Source of the DNA: Pomacea canaliculata
Lineage: Eukaryota > Mollusca > Gastropoda > Architaenioglossa > Ampullariidae
Assembly: GCF_003073045.1 (NCBI RefSeq)
Contig: NC_037598.1
Location: forward strand, 10,223,543-10,287,542
DNA: 64,000 bases
Reading direction: 5' to 3'
The first letter of the stretch is position 1, and each line of letters starts with the position of its first letter. The position numbers and the translations under genes were made by a program. Positions 43,501-46,036 of this stretch are shown piece by piece. Under the pieces are notes generated by a model. That model had not been told where the DNA came from and did not search any database. It saw nothing but the letters and a program-made list of their open reading frames with translations.

Positions 43501-44144
43501 CAGTCAGCTTCTGCGTCATGCACGACATGACGATCGCTGAGGAAGAAAAATAAGGTCTGGCCAAGACATTTTGCCTCTAACATGCAGACAATTTCCTTTC
43601 TTTCTTTCCTTCCTTACTCGTGAAACACCACAGTCTGCCCAACACCTACGCTCCTACACACCAACAGTCTTTAAACTCCAAATGACGTTCGTTCTTCCAG
43701 CACAAAGAAAATGACGTCAGCGAGTGACGCAATGAAATGAACGCGGGCGAAGCAGACGGTCAGAAAAACAACTGCTCAAATGACCAAAACACAAAAGACA
43801 AGGCAAAAACAAAAACAAAAAACCAAAAAAAAAAAACACGCAAAAGACAGGGCCAGGCCATTATTTTCCTGACAACTTTGAATGCGTGAAGCGCTTCTAC
43901 CAGGCTTACTGCTGTGTGGCTTGTCCCGCCATGAAAGTGAAGTGGCATGATACTATTAATAGCTCAGCAGCTCTGTCATGTACAGACATGTACTACTAAA
44001 CCGGATAAGACCGGACTGCCATTACAAATCTTTATCTTTACCCGACAGTATGAAGAATAAAGAACTCTTTCAATATTAATGCGGAAAATTAGAGATACTA
44101 AGCGGAAATTAGAAGGAAACAGTACCTTTCGATGAAGAACACAT
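4877..44144 (-). CDS. transmembrane receptor with two fucolectin-like domains and EGF-like modules (16 exons)
   Basis: Spliced by eye from GT/AG sites with unbroken phase. Exons in order: 44144-44126, 42245-42150, 30877-30650, 30287-30102, 26277-26167, 23909-23805, 19187-19062, 18575-18444, 14184-14056, 12486-12412, 12152-11925, 10717-10535, 9143-9036, 6540-6444, 5796-5759, 4998-4877; 1983 nt, 660 residues. Layout: signal peptide (about 1-30), fucolectin-like domain (39-176), EGF-like modules (177-377), Cys-rich linker (378-402), second fucolectin-like domain (403-539), EGF-like module (540-575), transmembrane helix (about 586-608), basic stop-transfer, acidic tail ending ESQV, a fit to a class I PDZ ligand. 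F5/8C-fold fucolectins bind fucosylated glycans, and MEGF-type repeats occur in phagocytic receptors; a cell-surface recognition role is inference. The usual His/Arg sugar-binding set is not obvious. All ectodomain introns are phase 1. Automated pipelines would probably call it 'multiple EGF-like domains protein'. Confidence 0.85.
4999..6443 (-). other. introns around exon 15
   Basis: Two introns of 760 and 647 bp, interrupted by exon 15 (5759-5796). They are AT-rich with no gene. The segment near 5441-5600 starts with GTGTCTGAAAAGTAACGGGA, which resembles a mariner-type terminus, but no second end or transposase is recognisable. Confidence 0.5.
5759..5796 (-). CDS. receptor exon 15: basic stop-transfer segment
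   Basis: 38 nt. Encodes VIPYKKKSKPKA, a strongly basic run directly after the membrane helix, as expected for the cytoplasmic side. Acceptor TCAG, donor GTAAGTAC. Too short to be found by ORF size. Confidence 0.82.
6444..6540 (-). CDS. receptor exon 14: transmembrane helix
   Basis: 97 nt. Encodes VEVKETTDCS and then a 22-residue hydrophobic segment (PLILVAGYVVGFLIISLFIF and AA). Enters in phase 1 and leaves in phase 2, so this is where the phase pattern of the ectodomain ends. Confidence 0.88.
6541..9035 (-). other. intron 13 (2.5 kb)
   Basis: Less AT-rich than neighbouring introns between about 6840 and 8780, and contains an open frame of 102 codons on the minus strand (6917-7225) whose product I do not recognise. 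The base composition suggests an old inserted element, but no terminal repeats or protein motifs can be seen. Confidence 0.4.
9036..9143 (-). CDS. receptor exon 13: EGF-like module 6, next to the membrane
   Basis: 108 nt, phase 1. Encodes CMPGFYGYECEGICERPVC, then CSRIDGSCPKT, six cysteines. Starts after acceptor GATAG. Joined to the transmembrane exon it leaves an eight-residue stalk. Confidence 0.87.
9144..11924 (-). other. introns 11 and 12 (either side of exon 12)
   Basis: Introns of 1391 bp (9144-10534) and 1207 bp (10718-11924). Apart from a GA-repeat at 10229-10250 and short A-runs I see no gene or transposon end. Confidence 0.5.
10535..10717 (-). CDS. receptor exon 12: fucolectin-like domain 2, second half
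   Basis: 183 nt, phase 1. Encodes RRSGISILLDGKEIFV, then WIGQVLKLQRKG and LMICEVEVF, the usual closing strands of the domain (compare LNFCELEAY in exon 4). Donor GTAAGT. Confidence 0.88.
11925..12152 (-). CDS. receptor exon 11: fucolectin-like domain 2, first half
   Basis: 228 nt, phase 1. Encodes NVAIGKPSKAS, several cysteines, then APFWELDLGEKYEIAGINI and an acidic run DFDDDDK. The WELDLG motif is the standard core of fucolectin-type domains. Confidence 0.88.
12412..12486 (-). CDS. receptor exon 10: short Cys-rich linker
   Basis: 75 nt, phase 1. Encodes GRPCECGEYECTTSG then KYIFADVPRK, with three cysteines. It does not match an EGF or fucolectin domain by itself and connects the EGF block to the second fucolectin-like domain. 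Splice sites are consensus (TTTCAG acceptor, GTAAGC donor). Confidence 0.75.
12487..14055 (-). other. intron 9
   Basis: 1569 bp. Contains a fragment of a CR1-like LINE (see 13486-13545), a (GTT/GGT)n run at 13615-13640 and a GT repeat at 13889-13904. Its part next to exon 9 (13860-14055) is similar to the intron part next to exon 8. Confidence 0.5.
13486..13545 (+). pseudogene. CR1-like LINE N-terminal relic with 2A-like motif
   Basis: Reading frame 13471-13731 contains SLLMCAGDIELNHRPLND. Many CR1/Rex-like LINE proteins in marine invertebrates carry LLLCGDVELNPGP-type sequences, which match the 2A ribosome-skipping consensus D(V/I)ExNPGP. Here the NPGP core is changed to NHRP, so the motif is dead. 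No other part of the LINE is recognisable close by. Confidence 0.45.
14056..14184 (-). CDS. receptor exon 9: EGF-like module 5 (eight Cys)
   Basis: 129 nt, phase 1. Begins CNPGKWGKNCENDCGVGC and ends CECQPGWVGTKCDG, the most canonical MEGF-type module of the set. Acceptor CAG, donor GTAAGC. It is separated from exon 8 by the intron that took the RTE LINE. Confidence 0.9.
14185..14789. other. old unclassified repeat flanking the RTE insertion
   Basis: Between exon 9 and the RTE LINE. The end at 14770-14801 (TGTATGTATATAAAGCGCTTT) joins smoothly to sequence right of the LINE (18071-18140: GAGTCCGGCTAATACTGG then GATGCTATATAACAG and a TTA-rich tail). Together they look like the tail of an older retrotransposon or SINE into which the RTE inserted. 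Confidence 0.5.
14790..14801. repeat. target-site duplication of the RTE insertion, left copy
   Basis: ATAAAGCGCTTT, identical to 18071-18082. Removing the LINE and one copy rejoins an older repeat tail. Confidence 0.8.
14823..16526 (-). pseudogene. RTE reverse transcriptase, 3' half of the ORF
   Basis: Reverse transcriptase of an RTE-clade LINE. In order from 16526: RFKNSDVPVKD, a fingers region with SGKAPGADGI, FRPGRSCSEHIF, VKQGCILSPFLF, the catalytic LDFADDIALLSH box (about 15575-15610), LKVSTKKTKSM, a YLGS box, then LLYGSE. A frameshifted stretch around 15230-15390 replaces part of the thumb, and a TAG at about 15048-15050 interrupts the C-terminus. After this stop the same frame continues (RWIGHVLRQQTADLSRVALR and so on) to TAA at 14823-14825. 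Damaged but young-looking. Confidence 0.88.
16828..18069 (+). CDS. RTE apurinic-like endonuclease, 5' half of the ORF
   Basis: N-terminal endonuclease of the same LINE, uninterrupted over about 414 codons. Begins MRVGCWNVQTLYQTGRM; shows ILGVSEVRWTGTG, CYAPTND, IIGDLNAKVGSDN, QIDHVIINRKW and ASDHTLV, the conserved motifs of the exonuclease-endonuclease-phosphatase fold. The segment after residue 250 is a charged helical linker. The frame runs a few codons past the inversion point into flanking DNA (stop at 18084). Proteins of this sort are often mislabelled 'craniofacial development protein 2-like' because of a BovB-derived exon in ruminants. Confidence 0.9.
18071..18082. repeat. target-site duplication of the RTE insertion, right copy
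   Basis: ATAAAGCGCTTT directly after the endonuclease half; pairs with 14790-14801. Confidence 0.8.
18083..18443 (-). other. intron 8, part next to exon 8
   Basis: Old retro-tail with TTA-rich end (18083-18140), then intron sequence similar to that flanking exon 9. No gene. Confidence 0.5.
18444..18575 (-). CDS. receptor exon 8: EGF-like module 4 (eight Cys)
   Basis: 132 nt, phase 1. Begins CNPGKWGPDCLNDCGEGC and ends NCTSAELIAPLCGG; eight cysteines, with a longer last loop than in exons 7 and 9. Flanking introns resemble those of exon 9 (compare 18280-18720 with 13860-14330). Confidence 0.88.
18805..18893. repeat. polypurine GAA/GAAA tract
   Basis: About 90 bp almost wholly A and G on the plus strand, in the 486-bp intron between exons 7 and 8. 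Confidence 0.8.
19062..19187 (-). CDS. receptor exon 7: EGF-like module 3 (eight Cys)
   Basis: 126 nt, phase 1. CPDGKWGNNCSDACGEGC then CHLNGTCHC and an eight-residue spacer to the last cysteine. Complete eight-cysteine module of the MEGF/laminin-like type. Its downstream half plus intron is duplicated at about 25625-25813. Confidence 0.88.
19188..19913 (-). other. intron 6, part next to exon 7
   Basis: No gene. The stretch 19296-19320 is similar to the one adjoining the exon fragment at 25813, and 19680-19913 resembles the introns that follow exons 5 and 6, which identifies 19914-19936 as an exon end. Confidence 0.55.
19914..19936 (-). pseudogene. 3' end of a dead EGF exon of the receptor
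   Basis: Reads NCTGACRG and then a GTAAC donor at 19913-19909. This matches the last residues of exon 5 (RITGACSG) and exon 6 (RTTGVCIG), including phase 1. The rest of the exon lies at 20161-20202 and 23391-23442, beyond two insertions. Confidence 0.65.
19937..20160. other. unclassified insertion within the dead EGF exon
   Basis: About 225 bp that separates the last codons of the broken exon from its middle. It has a TTA-rich start (19950-19985) and the sequence GGGATTAATAAAG near 20137-20150, which recurs at about 25505-25517. A short retro-insertion is likely, but its ends are not clear. Confidence 0.4.
20161..20202 (-). pseudogene. middle part of the dead EGF exon
   Basis: Read on from the hAT target duplication it gives KGCKVGLVNYDRSRI, alignable with AGCKDGTVNCNRTT of exon 6. 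One conserved cysteine is now tyrosine. Confidence 0.6.
20203..20210. repeat. hAT target-site duplication, left copy
   Basis: CTTTATTA, repeated at 23391-23398. Confidence 0.85.
20414..22195 (-). pseudogene. hAT transposase (broken)
   Basis: From high to low coordinates: BED-like zinc-finger remnant near 22040-22110, REAAVRASFVMAEEIAKS (21776-21961 block), VDESTDTTDTAQLAIF with the first catalytic Asp and KTDGAPAMCGPKSG with the second (21387-21737 block), then the C-terminal dimerisation region ending in SMFGSTYLCEQLFSVMKINK (20414-20689 block). Frameshifts and stops separate the blocks, so no active protein is made. Same family type as the remnant at 15-1674. Confidence 0.85.
22629..23185. 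mobile_element. non-autonomous TIR transposon nested in the hAT element (MULE-like)
   Basis: About 557 bp with long inverted ends built of repeated GGACGTTTCGCCG-like units: left GCGGACGTTTTGCCGACTGG, right (reverse complement) ACGGACTTTTCGCCGACGGA and several further units. Flanked by the 9-bp repeat GGTCTATAC at 22620-22628 and 23186-23194, which fits Mutator-like elements. No transposase. The interior is mostly a 77-bp tandem repeat. Superfamily assignment is tentative. Confidence 0.65.
22841..23030. repeat. 77-bp tandem repeat, about 2.4 copies
   Basis: Units starting at 22841, 22918 and 22995, each with TGATACAATGGCGAGAGAAA; the first two are almost identical. Lies between the inverted ends of the nested transposon. 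Confidence 0.85.
23391..23442 (-). pseudogene. 5' part of the dead EGF exon of the receptor
   Basis: Reads CDRNHWGNQCEN, matching the C-x4-WG-x2-C start of the receptor's EGF exons (CKNNTLWGEYC in exon 6). The upstream TAG at 23445-23443 corresponds to the acceptor of exon 5, but one extra base shifts the phase, and a later cysteine is tyrosine. The hAT element begins immediately after this half. Confidence 0.65.
23455..23790. repeat. intron segment shared between EGF exons, copy A
   Basis: Begins GTTAAC at about 23473, contains ATAGCTTTTCAAT and ATTATTCTAGA-like stretches. Copies at 25840-26155 (copy B) and about 26505-26770 (copy C) run in the same order, showing that EGF exons were duplicated with their introns. 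Copy C has no exon left beside it. Confidence 0.75.
23805..23909 (-). CDS. receptor exon 6: EGF-like module 2 (six Cys)
   Basis: 105 nt, phase 1. Reads CKNNTLWGEYCNSSCPAGC and ends CNRTTGVCIG. Close sister of exon 5 and of the broken exon described at 23391-23442: the introns following all three share sequence. Three N-glycosylation sequons (NNT, NSS, NRT). Confidence 0.85.
24008..24060. repeat. (GAT)n microsatellite
   Basis: About 18 perfect GAT units in the intron upstream of exon 6. Confidence 0.95.
24246..24653 (-). other. unassigned 135-codon frame with 17-residue Ser/Thr-rich repeats
   Basis: Open minus-strand frame with three 51-bp tandem units (about 24330-24480), each encoding a version of TPVNKTTNAAPHSHSSS. 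The period is a multiple of three and most differences are conservative, so it might be or have been coding (mucin-like, with N-K-T sequons). There is no recognised domain, no signal peptide at the ATG, and it lies in an intron on the same strand as the receptor. It could be part of an unrecognised mobile element. Confidence 0.3.
24661..25344. other. intron, no gene seen
   Basis: No recognised coding or mobile sequence. A frame at 24909-25148 (minus) was considered and rejected. Confidence 0.5.
25345..25388 (-). mobile_element. SINE fragment (3' end only)
   Basis: GGAATTGGTGTTTTACGCCG followed by TGCCAGCAACT and GGCTATATTA matches the tail region of the SINE at 45005-45229 nearly base for base. 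Only about 44 bp remain; beyond it comes a long TAC/TAA microsatellite. Confidence 0.7.
25386..25598. repeat. compound (TAC)n/(TAA)n microsatellite
   Basis: Tri-nucleotide repeats interrupted by AT-rich spacers, with a pure ATA/TAA run at about 25526-25583. Starts at the truncated SINE. Confidence 0.9.
25625..25813. repeat. partial copy of the exon 7 region
   Basis: Aligns with about 18905-19100: shared stretches include GAAGGTGGTGTCATTCATCA and CATAAAGGTAG next to the donor. The copy holds only the 3' part of the exon; the 5' part and adjoining intron are deleted, with the join near 25811-25835. Confidence 0.8.
25775..25813 (-). CDS. possible 39-nt mini-exon (cut-down EGF exon)
   Basis: After acceptor TTTTTGATAG and before donor GTAAGTC lie 39 nt, phase 1 to phase 1, encoding (A)PCLQGWRPPICEG. 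The spacing of its two cysteines (eight residues) equals that of cysteines seven and eight in exons 7 and 9. Inserted between exons 5 and 6 it would keep the frame and turn the six-Cys module of exon 5 into an eight-Cys one. It is equally readable as a relic of a deleted exon; splicing cannot be judged from DNA. It is not counted in the 660-residue product. Confidence 0.4.
25840..26155. repeat. intron segment shared between EGF exons, copy B
   Basis: Homologous to 23455-23790, adjoining exon 5 as copy A adjoins exon 6. Confidence 0.75.
26167..26277 (-). CDS. receptor exon 5: EGF-like module 1 (six Cys)
   Basis: 111 nt, phase 1. Reads CNFTRWGESCETKCGTGC then nine residues, C, six residues, C. 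This is the MEGF-type pattern up to cysteine six; cysteines seven and eight are absent unless the 39-nt cassette at 25775-25813 is spliced in next. Contains an N-F-T glycosylation sequon. Confidence 0.85.
26505..26770. repeat. intron segment shared between EGF exons, copy C
   Basis: Homologous to copies A and B. The expected neighbouring EGF exon (about 26.8-26.9 kb) is not there, so it was lost or never copied. Confidence 0.65.
26771..27235 (-). other. intron 4, no gene seen
   Basis: AT-rich, no recognised element. Confidence 0.5.
27236..27420 (-). mobile_element. retroelement 3' tail
   Basis: On the minus strand the sequence reads GACAATAAAGTCTAATTTGA and ends in (TTTGA)n-like repeats, the form of a LINE or SINE 3' end. 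No coding part is attached. Confidence 0.5.
27655..28185 (+). pseudogene. CR1/jockey-like LINE reverse transcriptase, N-terminal fragment
   Basis: Contains LKAVLNKRKHVFFTGSAHDR, then HREVHDAIRWVKVKHKSK, ESQFATGN, and after frameshifts NIRKASGPDGISGRTLRSCA, the conserved entry to the reverse transcriptase palm of CR1/Rex-like LINEs. A TAG follows IRVAW. Both ends are truncated. Confidence 0.8.
28366..29098 (+). pseudogene. gag-like protein with CCHC zinc knuckle
   Basis: Gag of an LTR retrotransposon, starting ATG 28366 and open to 28857. Contains FRLQKFAGGRTQSVDEFERE and RKILGVLVEAYGERKDVVDF. A one-base shift before 28857 hides the continuation, a charged coiled-coil followed by CYWCEREGHREADC at 29013-29054, an exact C-x2-C-x4-H-x4-C knuckle. 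The frame then stops at 29096-29098. It would have formed the particle shell and bound RNA; it is now broken. Confidence 0.75.
29326..29500 (+). pseudogene. retroviral-type aspartic protease fragment
   Basis: Reads MALLDTGSEVTTVTDEW with the D-T-G active-site triad, then LPISLRGTGGAEVPYSG. A frame break follows near 29500. Confidence 0.7.
29601..30101 (-). other. intron, no gene seen
   Basis: AT-rich; no recognised element after the retrotransposon fragment ends. Confidence 0.5.
30102..30287 (-). CDS. receptor exon 4: fucolectin-like domain 1, second half
   Basis: 186 nt, phase 1 to phase 1. Encodes RMENISVILNGIEYC, then VRYIQLTRIGQ and LNFCELEAY, the usual end of a fucolectin domain. The partner exon in domain 2 (exon 12) is 183 nt. 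The donor is GTAAGT. Confidence 0.85.
30650..30877 (-). CDS. receptor exon 3: fucolectin-like domain 1, first half
   Basis: 228 nt, phase 1 to phase 1. Encodes NVAVSKSCSQSS near the start and NWWSVDLGLGIYIHKIIIYA near the end, matching the NVA-GK-S and W-VDLG----I--I-IY pattern of fucolectin (F5/8C-like) domains. Exactly the same length as exon 11, the first half of the second fucolectin-like domain, which supports descent from a duplicated pair of exons. Confidence 0.85.
30878..31866 (-). other. intron 2, part next to exon 3
   Basis: AT-rich. A 132-codon plus-strand frame at 31320-31718 has no family resemblance and is likely chance. Confidence 0.5.
31867..31874. repeat. target-site duplication CGCTAGAA, left
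   Basis: Identical to 33317-33324. Confidence 0.9.
31875..33316. mobile_element. non-autonomous hAT element (1442 bp)
   Basis: Left end CAGTGGTTCTCAAAGTGTGG then TCCGCGGACCA; right end, read inward, CAGTGGTTCTCAAAGTTTTT then CGGACCGCGGACCAC. Flanked by the perfect 8-bp duplication CGCTAGAA. No transposase frame inside; additional sub-terminal GTGGTCCGC copies near 31906-31920 and 33220-33290. Length and ends fit an internally deleted hAT derivative. Confidence 0.92.
33325..34169 (-). other. intron 2, no gene seen
   Basis: No recognised coding or mobile sequence between the hAT derivative and the LTR retrotransposon fragment. Confidence 0.5.
34170..35870 (+). mobile_element. Ty3-like LTR retrotransposon fragment, copy 2 (decayed)
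   Basis: Begins with TTTGGCGCTGAGAGCAGGAT like copy 1, then a gag frame riddled with stops (LPHDMIDMPKKILDNLFEA near 34425; a degenerate knuckle CEQNGHREAD near 34910), protease flank (QFLKVIPILVVKDPVDK near 35120-35165), then pol sequence up to the first reverse transcriptase block (IILVRKKND near 35838-35861). A 33-bp unit with CTAGTGCTGGTCCCCACCCT is doubled at about 35430-35500. Ends at about 35.87 kb. Confidence 0.7.
35960..38093 (+). mobile_element. second RTE LINE copy, 5' part (decayed)
   Basis: Same family as the element at 14802-18070: similar leader (GGGGCTAGCAACCCACCCTG then an A-run), then GTWNVRPLYERGK, IIMDDMNAKDGNDN, and the ASDH-equivalent AAIDHHLLVATMKIKLRS, with many stops. 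Reverse transcriptase remains are poor; near 38000-38090 KIRIFNTNVKSVLLYGFE marks the C-terminal region. The copy is cut at 38093 by an L1/Tx1-like insertion and resumes at 41529. Confidence 0.8.
38081..38093. repeat. target-site duplication of the L1/Tx1-like insertion, left copy
   Basis: GATTCAGACATTC, repeated at 41529-41541; up to two preceding A's may belong to it but merge with the A-tail on the right side. Confidence 0.85.
38094..38342 (-). pseudogene. L1/Tx1-like ORF2 endonuclease, first 83 residues
   Basis: MDKLTICSMNCRGLGDPNKR at 38342 and IQETHF further on, then GLAILINNNFEYK: the N-terminal endonuclease motifs (N-CRG, QETH) of L1/Tx1-type LINEs. Uninterrupted to the target-site junction, where it is cut. 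Confidence 0.85.
38343..38795. other. inverted 5' leader of the L1/Tx1-like LINE and junction
   Basis: Non-coding. Presumably 5' UTR of the inverted half and the junction with the plus-strand half, somewhere before the A-run at 38810-38827. A stretch at 38469-38490 (GGCACGGTGGCGCAGCAAGG) resembles a tRNA-type A box. Confidence 0.4.
38865..39497 (+). pseudogene. L1/Tx1-like ORF2 C-terminal part
   Basis: Reads EPLFFNYFLSKNDTQK, VEKWLNCNIMKIGDLLDNNG, then WFQYRILHRVLATNTLLYQI and CTFCNQSRESIEHLFFDC, the terminal C-x2-C-x7-H-x4-C type knuckle of L1/Tx1 proteins. Stops soon after the knuckle, near its natural end. The catalytic core is missing (lost in the truncation). Confidence 0.85.
39498..41528 (+). 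other. 3' UTR and tail of the L1/Tx1-like LINE
   Basis: Contains T-rich and GT-rich stretches and no gene; ends AATAAATG near 41463-41470 followed by A-runs with a few interruptions. Confidence 0.65.
41529..41830 (+). mobile_element. second RTE LINE copy, 3' part
   Basis: Continuation of the RTE copy after the nested LINE: from the repeated target, IQTFVNRYLHNIFNIRRPE, then RKWGWIGHTFQKPADNLARQ, LGWNPQGRRRVRRP and RSVHRGGD. This matches the C-terminal region of the element at 14823-15060. Confidence 0.8.
41831..42149 (-). other. intron 2, part next to exon 2
   Basis: No gene or element recognised. Confidence 0.5.
42150..42245 (-). CDS. receptor exon 2: signal peptide
   Basis: 96 nt, phase 1 to phase 1, acceptor CTTGCAG, donor GTAAGT. 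It encodes a hydrophobic run (WGWIAALSVIAELLVF) followed by TAAAPVNVTPEHE, a good signal peptide with cleavage likely near the alanines. The first intron is 1.9 kb; the second, 11.3 kb, is the one most invaded by retrotransposons. Confidence 0.75.
42246..44125 (-). other. intron 1
   Basis: 1880 bp, AT-rich. Short runs: T-run at 42360-42375, TA at 42321-42332, CTTT repeat at 43597-43612. No coding sequence. Confidence 0.55.
44126..44144 (-). CDS. receptor exon 1: start codon
   Basis: ATG at 44144-44142 followed by five codons (MCSSSK) and a phase 1 donor, GTAC at 44125-44122. Joined to exon 2 it gives a short polar N-terminus before the hydrophobic signal core. No other ATG upstream in frame is needed. 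The donor is weaker than those of other exons, so this is the least certain coding exon. Confidence 0.65.
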
Positions 44145-45004
44145 GATGCTTAACAGCGAAAGAAGACAAAGCAACAGGAACTTTTGGCGTCAACGTTTCA
44201 GTGTCATACACAGCGATGAGAATGATGCTGATTCACTTCGCTAGGGGGCGCTAACGACACGGTCGTCTGCTAATTGTCTTATGGCGCCAATACTAAAATC
44301 CTGACAATGCAATTTAATTAAAAAAAAAGGAAAAAATGTGCCTGCAGACTTTGTTTTTTTTTCTAGAAATTTTGAGAGACTTTTTAAATTAATTAGATCA
44401 GCCTACATATTTTTCATCTTGAAAAACAGTTTACGATCTTCTTCAGTAAAGTTGTGGAATTGATCCTCTAGATCCAAAATCAAGCGAAAGAAGAAGCGCT
44501 CTGCTTAACTGAAAAATAAATGTCGATTTGTGTTTTAGAATTCTCAAGAGAAGTGTGAGAGTTACGACAGAGAATGTGTGGGTACGCGACAGAGACTGTG
44601 AGGGAGGAACACGTGTTCGTTTTATGTGTAGACATTGGTGTCAATCAGGTGATGATATTAGTGTAGAGGCTATAGTTGTGACGAAGACAGCTTTAAATAT
44701 GATAAATTGATGATGACGACGACGACCATGATTGAGCCGACGCACCAGCCACAGGTGGACAGGAATCAATTAAACAGCAATAAATCAAAGCAAGTTATAC
44801 TGCTTAAATTAATAGACTTTGAACTATTTCAATAATATATAACTATTTCAATAATAAGTATACAAAGTAGAGGTATTGTTGCAGCGTTGTTGTCGTTGGG
44901 GAGTCGAAAGGAATAATTAAACTAAAACTAAACTAATAGACCATTAGGTTTACTAAAAAAAAAACCCAGAAATTTAGTCCTTAGGTAGTGAGCAAAAGGT
45001 GGTG
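44145..45004 (-). other. 5' flank of the receptor gene
   Basis: Expected to hold its promoter and 5' UTR. No clear TATA box at a suitable distance; the sequence from 44225 to 44275 is relatively GC-rich. Nothing else recognised. Confidence 0.4.
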
Positions 45005-45229
45005 CCAACGGCAAAACTGGGTGGGGGGAGGGGGGGGGAATTGGTGTTTTACGCCGTGTCAGCAACTAAGGCTATATTACGGCAAGCACCCAGGCCTGTA
45101 AACAGATGCCACGTGCAGAGAAAGATCAGCGTGCCCGAGACGAGAAATGAACTCAGGGCAGCCAACCTTCACTGTATTGGTGACAGGCGCTAACAGCGCT
45201 AACCGTTGCGACACCGGACCGCCCGCAAA
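45005..45229 (-). mobile_element. tRNA-derived SINE
   Basis: On the minus strand it starts GGGCGGTCCGGTGTCGCAAC then GGTTAGCGC, an A-box-like region, followed by GCCCTGAGTTCATTTCTCG, B-box-like, then a body ending GCTGACACGGCGTAAAACAC and CAATTCC with a C-rich tail. The structure (tRNA-like head, conserved body) is that of a Pol III SINE. Its tail matches the fragment at 25345-25388. Confidence 0.75.
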
Positions 45230-45849
45230 ACTAGGTAAAACTTCTAAGGAATTGTAGATGCAAAGAAATTAATTTGTATTTAGTTTCATTAGCAGTAAAT
45301 TTTGTTATTATCGGCAATAAATTTTGACACAGGTTTTATAAGTTTATCGTAACAACTAAAGTTACCTCTTTGTTAACCGTCATGCGTTAAAATATGTAGG
45401 CGATATGTAGGCGTACATCTAATGATTTATAATAAGGATTTATTATTGTTGTATTATTTTTAATATTCCTGTTACTATTGACTTTTTATTTGTGATTAGA
45501 AAAATGTTTGTGTAACAGGTCGCATAGGGAAGCGGGCAGTTCTCTTCTTGGTCGACGCCTCCTGCTGCCCCTAGTCCACTTTGAGTGTTAAGCTGATGTA
45601 GTAAATCGTTTCAACGACATCGTGAAAGCTATTACAGACTCTGAAATCATTATGTCCAATCCGTCTGGAAAAGACACAGGGACAACCCGAACCATTTTTC
45701 ACCTCACAGACGAATAATTTAGCGAATTTTGACTTTTGATAAAAATTTTGATAAAAGCAGTCTTACATTCTTTCATTTTCTTAAAAAGCTTCCATCTTTT
45801 GCATATTTTTGTGATTTAGACTTTGTGTTTTAATATTCTTTGCATGATG
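45230..45849. other. intergenic, no gene seen
   Basis: AT-rich, no recognised element. Confidence 0.5.
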
Positions 45850-45855
45850 CTTATA

Positions 45856-46030
45856 CAGGGCTTCTGCTAAGGCTCAATTCTTTGGGGTCCCAGGGACCCC
45901 TTCTTCAGATTTTTAAGGGGTCCCTGTTCTTCGCCCAAATTTGAAGGGGACCCCATTGACGAAAATTGAAGGGGTCCTCCGAACTTTTAATGCGTACTGT
46001 ACGCAATTTTTTGCGTAAGCAGAAGCCCTG
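45856..46030. mobile_element. 175-bp MITE
   Basis: Begins CAGGGCTTCTGCTAAGG and ends GCAGAAGCCCTG, perfect 12-bp inverted ends. Direct repeats CTTATA flank it (45850-45855 and 46031-46036). The interior has repeated GGGGTCC/GGGACCCC stretches that can pair. No coding capacity. Confidence 0.85.
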
Positions 46031-46036
46031 CTTATA

